DNA of 64,000 nucleotides, taken from positions 806,001 through 870,000 of the forward strand of contig CAVPAL010000006.1 of NCBI GenBank assembly GCA_963701435.1, given 5' to 3'. The notes under the pieces are model-generated. The model saw only the letters and a list, made by a program, of their open reading frames with translations, did not search any database and had not been told where the DNA came from. The stretch is from JAACFF01 sp963701435 (GTDB taxonomy: Bacteria; Chloroflexota; Anaerolineae; Promineifilales; Promineifilaceae). The position numbers and the translations under genes are program-made. Shown one piece after another: positions 48,890 through 59,143 of this stretch (the stretch's first letter is position 1; the number at the start of each line of letters is the position of its first letter).

Positions 48890-49820
48890 TATCCTGGTGG
48901 GTTTCTTGATTGTGTTCCTGCTTCTGCTGTTGGGCGCTTATTTGTATGGGAGCTGGTTTTTCTCCTCAATTCTCATTGCCGGTGAAACGAAAACGCTGGC
49001 GCAAGACCTGGCGCGCATGGGCGAGAGAGACCTGGCTTTTTATGGGCTGCCGGCTCCGGAAGAAGTGACCATCGATACGGGCGAAGTTGAGCTGGCGGGC
49101 TGGTATTTTGAAAATGAAAGGGAGGGCGCCTGTGGCGTTTTGATGCTGCATGGGTACACGAGTACGCGTTATGGCGTCTTACAATATGCACCCCTTTTTT
49201 GGGAGCGAGGTTGTGACATCTTTGCTTATGATGCGCGTGGTCACGGAGATAGCAGCGCCGCCTACCATACCTATGGCTATCATGAAAAAGAGGATGGCAA
49301 GGCAGCGCTGGATTGGTTTAAACAAAGAAGCGGCCTGACCACAGAGCAAATTGGCCTGGTTGGCGTTTCTTATGGCGCAGCCACGGTCCTCCAGATGATT
49401 CCGCTGGCGCAAGAGACAGCTTTTGTTCTATCTGACTCACCCTATCAAGATTTACAAGCCATTGTTAGCTATCAGGCTGAGCAGCAGTTTGGGAACCTGG
49501 TCAAACCTTTTATCGGCGGCGCATTCCTGGCGTCAGAGCTGCGCGCCGATTTTGACGCGGCTGAAGTTTCGCCTCGAAACGCGGTCGCCACGGCCGAAAT
49601 GCCGGTTTTGATTTTCCATTCGCTGCAAGATGAATTTACGCCCGCATCCAATTCGGAAGCAATTTATGCCAACAGCAATCCCGCTACCACCGTCTTGCGC
49701 CTGACCGACTGGGGCGCTGAACACGCCGCTTCCATCATTGTCGATTATGATACCTTCGACCAGCTTGTGGATGAGTTTCTGGCCACATACGTGGGTGAGT
49801 TTGGCCTGGAAAATGAGTGA
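48879..49820 (+). CDS. Membrane-anchored alpha/beta hydrolase
   Basis: 313 residues with an N-terminal transmembrane anchor (ILVGFLIVFLLLLLGAYLY). The hydrolase core shows GVLMLHGYTSTRYG, FAYDARGHGDS, and the nucleophile elbow GVSYGAA (Ser near residue 168); the Asp and His lie later (a HSLQDEFTPAS segment and an AEHAAS segment). A serine aminopeptidase/lysophospholipase-like fold. It overlaps yqeB by 11 bases and the next gene by eight. The link to hydroxylase maturation is not obvious. Confidence 0.8.
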   Translation: MKRNILVGFLIVFLLLLLGAYLYGSWFFSSILIAGETKTLAQDLARMGERDLAFYGLPAPEEVTIDTGEVELAGWYFENEREGACGVLMLHGYTSTRYGVLQYAPLFWERGCDIFAYDARGHGDSSAAYHTYGYHEKEDGKAALDWFKQRSGLTTEQIGLVGVSYGAATVLQMIPLAQETAFVLSDSPYQDLQAIVSYQAEQQFGNLVKPFIGGAFLASELRADFDAAEVSPRNAVATAEMPVLIFHSLQDEFTPASNSEAIYANSNPATTVLRLTDWGAEHAASIIVDYDTFDQLVDEFLATYVGEFGLENE

Positions 49821-51172
49821 AAGTTGGCTGCTTCCGCAGGCGTTTGAATTGACGCAGCCGCCGGGTCTGGCCGCAATTGTGGGCGGCGGCGGCAAAACGA
49901 GTTTGTTGTTTGGGCTGGCGCGCGCGCTGCCGGGTCGCGTGGTGGTCACGACGACAACGCGCATCTTTGCGGCCCAAATGGCGTTGGCAACGGCCGTTCT
50001 GCAATATGATCCGGAATCAAATGATGACGCCCGTTTTTTTGCTGACCTGTCCGCAAAGCTCGATCAGCAGCGGCTTTGCCTGGTTGTTGGGCCGGTTTCG
50101 GGGGAAAAAGCGTTTGGCGTGCCGTCCGATTTGCCGGGACGGCTGCTGGCGCGGCCTGACGTCGATTTTGTGCTGGTTGAAGCGGATGGATCGCGCATGC
50201 GCCCAATTAAAGCGCCGGCTGCGCATGAACCTGTCATCCCGCCAGAGGCGACGCTGGTCATACCAGTTGTGGGCATTGATGCACTGGATCAACCACTCGA
50301 TGTTGTCTGCCCACCGGCCTGAACGCATTGCCCAAATTCTAGGTTTGGAGCCGGGGCATGAAGCCCACCTTTTATCGGCGGCCGAAATCGCTGCGCTGCT
50401 GGTTCATCCTCAGGGCGGTTTAAAAGATGTACCGGCCGGCGCGCGCGTGATGCCCTTGGTGAATAAAGTGGAAACGGCCGTGCAGTTTGAGGCCGCGACC
50501 CAAATTGCGCGTCAAGTATTGCAGGAACCGCGTATTAAACAGGTGGTGATTGGCGCTGTCAAGCGTGAACAGCCGGTGAAAGCAGTCGCGCGCCGCGTAA
50601 CGGCCGTTGTGCTGGCGGCGGGTGAAAGCAGGCGCATGGGACGCACAAAACAACTGCTGCCGTGGGGCGATACGACAATGTTGGGCCAGGTCTTGCGCAA
50701 TCTCAAGGCAACGGCCGTCCACGATATCCTCGTCGTTAGCGGCCACGATGCCGAAAAAATCGAATCCACTGCCGCTGCAGAAGGCGTTCACGCAATACGC
50801 AACGCGCGATACGTCTCAGGAGAAATGTTGTCGTCATTGCAAACGGCCGTTGCCCAACTCCCAGCCCACATTGACGCCGTACTCGTCATGCTTGCCGACC
50901 AGCCGCAAATCACCCCGCAAATCATTGACGCCCTGCTTTATGCCTACTGGCGGGGGCAAAACACAATCGTTGCCCCAATATATGCCGGGAAGCGCGGCAA
51001 TCCTGTGTTAATCGACCGGGCGCACTTTGCCGAACTGCTCACTTTGCCGCCCGACGCTGCCCCCCGCGACTTGCTGAAGCAAAATCCCGTGCAGCTTGTG
51101 CCGGCTGCCACAGATGCGGTGTTGCGCGATTTAGACGAATGGGAGATATATATGGCAGAACGGCCTCAATAA
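49813..51172 (+). pseudogene. yqeC: YqeC fused to a MocA-type nucleotidyltransferase, one frame break
   Basis: Start ATG at 49813 overlaps the previous stop. The first part (about 170 residues, GLAAIVGGGGKTSLLFGLA, VVVTTTTRIFAA, DFVLVEADGSRMRP) is YqeC. A CCC run near 50312 breaks the frame; removing one C rejoins CHRPERIAQILGL. The C-terminal part (TAVVLAAGESRRMGRTKQ, VLVMLADQPQI) is a MocA-like molybdopterin cytidylyltransferase or Mo cofactor-handling enzyme. YqeC-MocA fusions suit a selenium-dependent hydroxylase accessory pathway. Confidence 0.72.
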
Positions 51173-51199
51173 ACAACGCAAGGGGTCGCTTATAAAACC

Positions 51200-53930
51200 A
51201 TGCAACCAGAACAGAAAGCCCGCGAACATATAGACGAACTTCTTCACTACGCCGGTTGGGATGTGCAAGACCGCGACGCGATGAACCTCTTTGACCCGGC
51301 TAAGCCAGGCGTCGCCGTGCGTGAAGCGCATCTCAAGACGGGGTTTGCGGATTATTTGCTGTTTGTTGAAGGCAAGGTGTTGGGTGTGGTTGAAGCCAAG
51401 CGAGTTGGGCGTGCCGTTGAGTGGCGTGGAGGCGCAGTCGGCAAGGTATGCGGTGGGGTTGAAGCCGCCGATGCAGGCGTGGCGACCGGAGCTGCCGCTG
51501 CCGTTTCGGTATGAATCGACGGGCGTGGAGACGTTTTTTACCAATGGACTAGACCCCGACCCGCGCGCACGGCGCGTGTTTGCCTTCCACCGACCGGAGA
51601 CGTTGGCGGGGTGGGTGCAGGAGCCGGATACGCTGCGCGGCCGTTTACAACAAATGTCGCCGCTGATTTTTGAGAAGTTGTGGGGACCGCAGGTGAAGGC
51701 GATTACCCATTTGGAGCAGTCGTTGGCGCAGGATAGGCCGCGTGCTTTGATTCAGATGGCGACGGGCAGTGGTAAGACGTTCACGGCCGTTAATGCCATC
51801 TACCGTCTCATCAGCCAAGCCAAGGCCAAACGGGTGCTCTTTTTGGTGGATCGCAACAATCTGGGCAAGCAGGCCAACAATGAATTTGTGCAGTTTGAGA
51901 CGCCCGACGACGGTCGTAAATTTTCCGAACTGTATAACATCCGCCACCTGACCAATAATGCGATGGATGTCAGCCGTGACGTGAATCGGGTGTACATCAG
52001 CACCATCCAGCGGCTGTATGCGATGCTCAAGGATGAAGAGCTGGACGAAGAAGTGGAGGCGGTGTCGCTGTATGAAGTGGAGGAAAAAGGGGGCGTGCCC
52101 ACATCGCCGCGCACTGTCACCTTTACGGGCAAGCTGCCCATCGAGTTCTTCGACTTTATTGTGATTGATGAGTGCCATCGCTCCATCTACACGGTGTGGA
52201 AGCAGGTGCTGGATTATTTTGACGCCCATCTGATTGGCCTGACGGCGACGCCGGGCAAACAGACCATCGGCTTCTTCAACCAGAATTTGGTGATGGAATA
52301 TACCCACGATGACGCGGTGGCCGATGGCATCAATGTCGGCGGCGAGGTGTACCGCATTTTGACGCGCATTTCGGATGAGGGCAGCACGGTGGAAGCGGGG
52401 CATTGGGTGGGCAAGATGGACAAGCTGACCCGTGAGCAGTGGCAGGAAAAGCTGGACGAGGAACTGGCCTACGCGCCGCAACAGTTGGACCGCGATGTGG
52501 TCAGTGAAAGCCAGATGCGTACCATCATCCGCCATTTTCGGGATGTGCTGTTTACGGAGCTGTTTCCTGAACGCGCGGATGAGATAGCGCCCAAGACGCT
52601 CATCTTTGCCAAAGATGACAACCATGCCGAAAACATTGTGCGTATTGTGCGTGAGGAGTTTGGCAAGGGCAATGATTTTTGCCAGAAGATTACCTATCGC
52701 GCCCAGCGCAGCCCGGAAGATATTTTGCAGGATTTCCGCAACAGTTACAACCCACGCATTGCGGTGACGGTCGATATGATTGCCACGGGCACCGACGTAC
52801 GCGCCATCGAGATTTTGCTGTTTATGCGCCAGGTGCGCTCGCGCGGTTATTTTGAGCAGATGCGGGGTCGAGGGACGCGGGTGATTCAGCCGGACGAATT
52901 GCAAGCTGTCACAGCCGATGCGCGGCACAAGACCCATTTTGTCTTGATCGATGCCGTTGGGCTGACCGAAGCGCAGATGATCGAGCCGCCGCGTGTGCAG
53001 GAACGGAAGCGCACTGTTCCCTTTGACAAGCTGTTGGAGAATATCGCCTATGGGCAACATGATGCGGAGACGGTAGCCTCGCTGGCCAACCGGCTGGCAC
53101 GCTTGCAGCATCGGCTGACGCCCGACGATGAACAGTTGATTGCCGACTACACCGAGGGCGGCACGCTGCCTGACCTCATGCACCCCCTGTTGGATTCGTT
53201 GAGCGATTTGCCCGATGGCCCGACCACATTGGAGGCGACAGCACCGTTCCGCACCAATCCCAATTTGCGCCAGACGTTGATTGAGATTCAGCAGCGGGCA
53301 GAAATTGTCATCGACAGTGTGAGCATTGACGTGGTCAAGGAGGCGGGCTTTGACAGCGATGCCACGGAACGACTGCGGCAGATGGTGGGGGATTTTCAGC
53401 AGTTTATTGCCGATAACAAGGATGAGCTGACGGCGCTGCAAATTTTGTACAACCAGCCGTATGGGGCGCAGAAGCTGACGCGGCAGCAGTTGCAAGAGTT
53501 GGCGCAAGCGATGCAGTGACCGCCGCATCTGTGGACAGAAGAAAAACTATGGACGGCGTATGCCCAATTGGAAAAAGACAAGGTGCGCGGCGTGAGCACA
53601 CAGCGGGTGCTGACCGACCTGATTGCGCTGGTGCGCCACGCATTGCAGCCGGAAGGGGAATTGGCCCCTTACCCGGCACAGGTACAGGCGCGGTATGAGG
53701 CGTGGCTGGCGACGCAGACACAGGCAGGCAAACAGTTCAGCGCGGAGCAGCATTGGTGGCTGGACAAGATGGCGCAGTACATTGGCCTCAACCTGCAGAT
53801 TACGCCGCAGGATTTTGATTTGGACGGCGAGATGTATAATCGGGCGGCCGTTTTGCGGCGGTGGAAGCGTTGGGTGCGATTGGTTACAGTTACTGGATGA
53901 GATGAACGCGGAATTGGTCGCGTTAAATTG
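51200..53930 (+). pseudogene. hsdR: Type I restriction enzyme R subunit (HsdR), damaged
   Basis: The nuclease region (FADYLLFVEGKVLGVVEAK, a D...ExK site) is in a first frame to about 51405; the next frame gives LSGVEAQSARYA, TGSGKTFTAVNAIY (Walker A), DECHRSI (DEAH-like box) and MRGRGTRV (motif VI). An in-frame TGA at 53517-53519 interrupts before PPHLWTEEKLWTAYAQ, a normal HsdR C-terminal sequence, and another shift near 53850 leads to LLDEMNAELVALN. This ATP-dependent translocase cuts DNA when its HsdM/HsdS partners find unmodified sites. It is probably inactive here. Confidence 0.85.
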
Positions 53931-53969
53931 TCTGATCGGTACTAAATATGGTACTATAAGGGAGTTCGA

Positions 53970-54236
53970 ATGGGTAAAAAAGAAAAGCTTCTGGCAAAAA
54001 TGCGTCAGAATCCAAAAAACATTCGCCCGGACGACCTGGAGCGCATATTAGTGTGGTTGGGATTTGAAAAACGGCAGGGACGAGGCAGTCATACGGTGTA
54101 CAAACGAGGCGAATATCGCCTGACCGTTCCCTACAAGAAACCATTCCTTAAGCCCATCTACATCAAACTTGCGTTGGAAATTATTGATGAGTTGGGACTG
54201 GATAAGTTGGTGAGTAAAATGAGAGAAAATCAGATG
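53970..54236 (+). CDS. hicA: HicA-type mRNA interferase toxin
   Basis: About 88 codons with AGGGAG before the ATG. LVWLGFEKRQGRGSHTVYKR carries the conserved GSHxxY/F-type HicA motif with its catalytic His. The family usually has its own stop, but here the reading frame continues into the hicB start at 54234. It cleaves mRNA and is neutralised by HicB. Next to a restriction locus it may serve as an addiction or anti-phage unit. Confidence 0.65.
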
Positions 54237-54611
54237 TCCAAAACTGTCGAAGATTATCTGAAATTGCCATATACAATCGAAATTTTCCGCGATGAAACGG
54301 ATGATGAAGCTGGTTGGGTGGCGCGGGTGTAGAATTACCCGGCTGCATGACACAAGGGGAGTCGATTCTCTGAATTGACCGAAATGCTAGATGACGCGAT
54401 GCGCACCTGGATTGAAACGGCGCTGGCCGATGGCGACCCTATCCCTGAGCCACGTTCATTAACCGATTACAGCGGCAAATTTGTGGCTCGTGTGCCCCGT
54501 TCTCTGCACCGGGAATTGGTACAGGCGGCGGGTCGTGAAGGCGTGAGCTTGAATTCTTTTGTAAATATGGCGTTGTCTAAAGCCGTGGTTCAGACAATTG
54601 CCAACGGATAG
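54234..54611 (+). pseudogene. hicB: HicB-type antitoxin (frame-broken)
   Basis: MSKTVEDYLKLPYTIEIF and DETDDEAGWVARV match the HicB N-terminus. The expected ELPGCMTQGES continuation is in a second frame from about 54330, and SELTEMLDDAMRTWIETAL in a third from about 54365. The end (RSLHRELVQAAGREGVSL) is a ribbon-helix-helix/MetJ-like DNA-binding part. Two one-base breaks. Confidence 0.68.
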
Positions 54612-54645
54612 CCACAGTCCTTATAGTATAAAATGAGGTAAAAAA

Positions 54646-54876
54646 ATGCTCTATCAAGAATTGGTAACATCAGTCAAAAAACTACCTCCCGAACTACGCC
54701 TTTCGCTCATGGAAGTGTTAACGCAATCTTTGCGAGCCGATCTGTTAACAAAAACAGAACAGGATGATTGGCAGAAATTGGCCGAGCAAGGCTTAAACAA
54801 CGCCTATGGAGATCATGAACCTGATTATCCAGCATCTTTGATCAAGGAGCCAAATCCAGCTTATGAAAGCAGGTGA
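54646..54876 (+). CDS. Antitoxin of a PemK/MazF-type pair
   Basis: 76 residues with an ATG overlapping nothing upstream. KKLPPELRLSLMEVLTQSL is typical of small antitoxins linked with PemK-type toxins. It overlaps the toxin gene by 14 bases (toxin ATG at 54863, its own stop at 54874-54876), implying coupled translation. Confidence 0.68.
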   Translation: MLYQELVTSVKKLPPELRLSLMEVLTQSLRADLLTKTEQDDWQKLAEQGLNNAYGDHEPDYPASLIKEPNPAYESR

Positions 54877-55210
54877 CATTGTGCTGACATCTATCCCGCA
54901 AGCAGACGGTCGACTTAAAAATCGTCCAGCGCTTCTGCTATGCACCATGCCCTCTTTTGACGATGCCTTAGTTTGTGGCATTAGCACCCAATTGCGGCAA
55001 GAAGTGGTTGGTTTTGATGAAATGATTATCCGACAAGACGAAGATTTTGTTGGCAGTGGGTTAGTTGCCGATTCGCTTATTCGTCTTGGCTTTTTGGCTG
55101 TGATACCGTAAAGCCAGCTGATGGGAACCATTGGCGCGATTGCGCCAAACCGTCATCAACGCTTGTTAAAAAATTTAAGCGACCATCTCTTAACGGCCGT
55201 CCAAAAATAG
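54863..55210 (+). pseudogene. PemK/MazF-type toxin with an in-frame stop
   Basis: GDIVLTSIPQADGRLKNRPALLL and DALVCGISTQL match the PemK/MazF endoribonuclease fold. The frame meets TAA at 55109-55111, but the same frame continues SQLMGTIGAIAPNRHQRLL to a second stop at 55208-55210, which completes the family C-terminus. So a nonsense codon (expected Lys or similar) truncates it. Confidence 0.65.
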
Positions 55211-55254
55211 ACGCCTTTACCTTAATCGTGCCCAAATATGGATAATCTACAGCA

Positions 55255-55690
55255 ATGACAATAAACGGAACTGAGGAACGGTCGTTGCCGGATGGCTGGA
55301 AAGAAGCACAGATTGATGAGGTTGCGAATCTCTTACGCGGTGTTTCCTATAAAAAAGCGGTTGCCAGTATGGAGCCGAAAGATGGTCACTTACCTATCTT
55401 ACGTGCTACAAATATTCAGGATGAAAATTTGGTTCTTGAGGACAAGTTGGTCTATGTACCTCAAGAATTAGTCAAAGACGAACAACTGCTACAGAAAAAT
55501 GACATCGTTATTTGTATGTCGAGTGGTAGTAAACATCTTGTTGGAAAAGCTGCCAGATTGACAAGGGAGTGGGATGGTTCATTTGGCACATTTTGTGCAG
55601 CAATTCGATTTGATTCTGCCATTGAACCCAGTCTGCCCATGACCACAAAAGGCACACATCAAATGGGCGCACACACGGGTGCGCCCCAAC
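55255..55690 (+). pseudogene. hsdS: Truncated type I specificity subunit (HsdS)
   Basis: The first ~127 residues look like an HsdS target-recognition domain start: LPDGWKEAQIDEVANLLRG, LRATNIQDENLVLEDKLVYV and KNDIVICMSSGS. After about 55640 the reading frame runs into the transposase-type element and no HsdS conserved region follows before hsdM. The DNA specificity module is therefore lost. The element insertion is the likely cause. Confidence 0.72.
55665..55686. repeat. REP-like hairpin at the 5' end of the transposase element
   Basis: Arms GGGCGCAC (55665-55672) and GTGCGCCC (55679-55686) with a six-base loop. A palindrome next to a RAYT gene is what those transposases recognise. It marks the left side of the inserted element. 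Confidence 0.6.
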
Positions 55691-55704
55691 CAGAGGTGAA
55701 TCGT

Positions 55705-56420
55705 ATGGCATATGATCCATATAGGCATTATCGACGCTCTATCCGTTTAAAAGGTTATGATTATTCTCAAAAAGGGATGTATTTTGTGACGATTTGTGTG
55801 CAACATGGACAGAGTTTGTTAGCGGAAACGGCCGTTCGAGAAATGATCCAATTGTGGTGGGAAAAATTGCCGGAAAAGTTCATGGTCGTTGTTCTTGATG
55901 CCTTTGTCATCATGCCCAACCACATTCATTTCATCATCGCCATCACAGACCCCGTAGGGGCGCACCCAAGTGTACGCCAAACGTCTTGCAGACCGATGAT
56001 GGGCAGACCGATGATGGGCAGACCGATGATGGGCAGACCGATGATGGGCAGACCGATGATGGGCAGACCGATGATGGGCAGACACATACGGAACATGATG
56101 GGCAGACACATGATGGGCAGACACATGATGGGCAGACACATGATGGGCAGACACATGATGGGCAGACACATGATGGGCAGACACATGGGTCTGCCCCTAC
56201 CGGGGTGATGTTGGGGACGATTGTGCAATGGTTCAAGACGATGACGACCAATGCATATATTCGTGGTGTGAAGGAACAAGGTTGGAAACCATTTCCCGGA
56301 AAATTATGGCAACGTAATTATTATGAGCAAATAATCCGCAACGAACGCCACTTAACGGCCGTTCGCCAATACATTCTCAATAACCCTATCAACTGGGAAG
56401 CGGACAAACTGCATCCTCAA
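55705..56420 (+). pseudogene. RAYT/IS200-like Y1 transposase with tandem-repeat insert
   Basis: IRLKGYDYSQKGMYFVTICV, the HUH motif MPNHIHFIIAI, and the C-terminal TNAYIRGVKEQGW/LWQRNYYEQIIRNERHL match REP-associated tyrosine transposases. The N-terminal part is in frame with hsdS; the C-terminal part is in another frame after the repeat array, so one base is lost near 55980. A 200-bp tandem array lies within the coding region where relatives have a short variable loop. The catalytic Tyr is probably that of TNAYIR. Confidence 0.8.
55991..56190. repeat. Two 15-bp tandem-repeat arrays
   Basis: Six near-identical 15-bp units (GACCGATGATGGGCA) from 55991 to 56080, a short spacer with one variant, then about five of GACACATGATGGGCA from 56105. 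The unit length is a multiple of three, so it reads as TDDGQ and THDGQ repeats in the transposase frame. Such arrays expand by slippage. Confidence 0.9.
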
Positions 56421-56485
56421 GCGCCGCGAAACAAGTTTAACCAACATTGGCAAAAAAATGTGAAGAAATCCCCAAAGGAACAACT

Positions 56486-57965
56486 ATGTCACAATCATCA
56501 GCAATCGTGCAACGCCTCTGGAACTACTGTACCGTCTTGCGTGACGACGGCCTCTCATATGGCGATTACGTCGAGCAGCTTACCTATCTCCTCTTCATCA
56601 AAATGGACGATGAACGGCGCAAAATTGGCGATTCGTCCACCATTCCCGACGCCTACAATTGGGCCAGCCTCGTCAATCTGGATGGGGGTGAACTGGAAAC
56701 ACATTATCGCGAAATTCTGCAAAACTTAGGTATTGGCAGTGGCCTGATTCCCACCATCTTTCGTAAAGCGCAAAACCGTGTGCAAGACCCGGCTAAACTC
56801 AAACGGCTCGTCACCCTCATCGACGGTGAAAACAGGCACCGCCTCAACGTCGATGTCAAAGCCGATATTTACGAAGGCTTATTGGAAAAGAACGCCCAGG
56901 ATGTGAAATCTGGTGCAGGCCAATACTTCACACCGCGTCCATTGATTCAAGCGATGGTCGATGTGATGGTACCTCAACCAGACAACACAATCTGCGACCC
57001 AGCCTGCGGCACCGGCGGTTTTCTGCTGGCGGCGTATGATTACGTGGGCAAGCACAATCAACTGGATCGTGACCAATGGATCCAACTGCGCAAAAATGCG
57101 CTGCATGGCTGGGAAATTGTCGATAATACGGCTCGGCTGTGTGTGATGAATCTATATTTGCATGGCATTGGGCATGAAAACGGCCGTAGTCCCATCCATG
57201 TTGATGATGCATTGGCCAACAAACCGTCAACCACCTATGACATGGTGTTGACCAATCCACCTTTTGGCAAAAAGTCGAGTGTCACCTACATCACCGAAGA
57301 AGGGGAAGTCAAACGCGAAGCACAAACGGTCGTGCGTGATGATTTCTGGACATCTACCAGCAACAAACAGTTGAACTTTGTGCAGCACGTACATAAAATG
57401 CTGAAACAGCATGGCAAAGCGGCCGTGGTCGTGCCGGACAATGTGCTCTTTGAAGGCGGCGCCGGGGAAACGGTGCGGCGCAAGCTGCTGCAAGAAAGTG
57501 ATTTGCACACCATTCTGCGTTTGCCAACGGGCATCTTCTACGCCCAAGGTGTCAAGGCGAATGTGTTGTTTTTTGATCGCAAACCAGGACGGGAACGGCC
57601 GTGGACGGACACCATCTGGTTCTACGATTACCGTACCAACATTCACCATACACTGAAACAAAATCCACTCACCCGCGCTGACCTGGATGAATTCGTTACC
57701 TGCTTCAATCCGGCAGATCGATTTGAGACGCATCGCAACCTGGAGCGAAGAAACGTCAGATGGCCGGTGGCGTGCCTACACCTTTGATCAAATCATCGCC
57801 CGTGACAAAGTCAGTTTGGACATCTTCTGGTTGCGTGATGAATCCCTGGAAGATTCTGAAAATCTACCCGATCCTGATTTAATTGCCGCAGAAATCGTGG
57901 AAGATTTGGAAGCTGCTCTTGAACAGTTCAGGTTGATTGCCGAGGATTTGGGAGATATAGCCTGA
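56486..57965 (+). pseudogene. hsdM: Type I DNA methyltransferase subunit (HsdM), frame-broken near the end
   Basis: Adenine-N6 methyltransferase of the type I system. ATG at 56486 with AAAGGA upstream. SAM motif DPACGTGGFLLAAYDY (near residue 170) and the catalytic NPPF in MVLTNPPFGKK are intact. The frame breaks near 57740 and the C-terminal part, ATWSEETSDGRWRAYTFDQ to AEDLGDIA, reads in a second frame to 57965. It could still methylate if only the tail is affected, but without HsdS it has no target recognition. Confidence 0.82.
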
Positions 57966-58021
57966 TTTGTTCCTGTGGGAGATGGATAAATCCTGGTAAA
58001 CTACGTTTATGGAGAGCTGTT

Positions 58022-58964
58022 ATGAATAAAAGAGATGCCGTTCTAAATTTATTGGAACCTGACAGCCCACAAGCATATATACCGGCCGGGTTCTTTATCC
58101 ATTTTGATCGCAAGTTACCATTTTGGGCAGGCGGCCGTTGCTAAACACCTGGAATATTTCCGTTATACAGACATGGATATAGTCAAAATCCAGTATGAGC
58201 GCCGATTCCCCTACCAACCGGATATTCAAAAAGCGGAAGATTGGGGCAACATGCCGCTGCTAACTAAAGAGTTTTTCCAACCTCAATTAGATGCAGTCGC
58301 CGGATTGGTTAAAGCAGCCAAAGATGAAGCCCTGGTCATCGTCACCCTTTATTCCGCCTTTATGTGCGCCGGACAGGCGTCCAACAAGCTAATCGTGCAA
58401 CATTTACAGGAAAACCCTGAGCAGGCCCGTAAAGGGCTGGAAATCGTCACCGAGAGCTTGCTGCTGTTTGTACGAGAGTGTATTAAATTAGGTGTGGATG
58501 GCTTTTATGCCTCAACGCAAGGTGGTGAAACGCTGCGCTACGCGGATAAGAACTTGTTTTTGGACTTCATCAAGCCATATGATTTGGTGCTGATGGAGGA
58601 GATTAACCGCGAATGTATTTTTAATGTGCTGCACGTTTGCGATTATGCTTATCCTTATGACGACCTGACCCCTTTTCTGGATTATCCGGGGCATGTCGTT
58701 AATTGTAGTCCTCATGTAGGCAAACAGACTTTAACGGGCCAGGAAATCGCGGGGTTGTTTAAACGGCCGTTTATGGGCGGCCTCGAACGCAAGGGAGTTA
58801 TCACAACCGGCGGCCCAGCAGCGATTGAACAAGAAGTAAAACAAGCGCTGCACAGTGCGCCGGATAAATTTTTCCTGGCGGCCGACTGCACCCTTCCAAA
58901 TGATGTCAGTTGGGATAATATCAAAACCGCCATTGCGGCGGCTCATCAACACGCAATTCTCTGA
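58022..58964 (+). pseudogene. Uroporphyrinogen decarboxylase (URO-D) family protein, one frame break
   Basis: ATG 58022 has GGAGAG upstream. The first ~30 residues (RDAVLNLLEPDSPQAYIPAG, FFIHFD) and the second frame from about 58110 (SYHFGQAAVAKHLEYFRYTD) join if one base is removed. The main part (GLVKAAKDEALVIVTLYS, LGVDGFYASTQGGETLRY, VNCSPHVGKQTLTGQE) is URO-D/methyltransferase-like, often acting on corrinoid or tetrapyrrole substrates. Not the true heme enzyme by divergence; substrate unknown. Confidence 0.7.
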
Positions 58965-59143
58965 GTGATAGATATTCAATTCATTCAAAACAGAAGAATA
59001 TGGGCAGTCCGCGCATGCCTCCCTCTGATCAATTACGCATTTGATCATGAGAGTGCTAAAATCGACATCAAATTATCATACATTACAAGCGTTGGTCTAA
59101 AACGGATGTATGCCCAAAAATCCATTGGAGGTAATTCATAATT

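Noticed and set aside
53517..53519. TGA in hsdR as selenocysteine
   Set aside because: No SECIS-like structure was seen and HsdR is not a selenoprotein family; nonsense change or error is simpler.
51645..53528. 627-residue open frame on the minus strand opposite hsdR
   Set aside because: It lies wholly opposite a gene with strong HsdR motifs and has Arg/His/Leu-rich shadow composition and no recognisable domain.
55991..56190. CRISPR array
   Set aside because: Units are contiguous 15-bp repeats without spacers and there are no cas genes; it is a tandem array.
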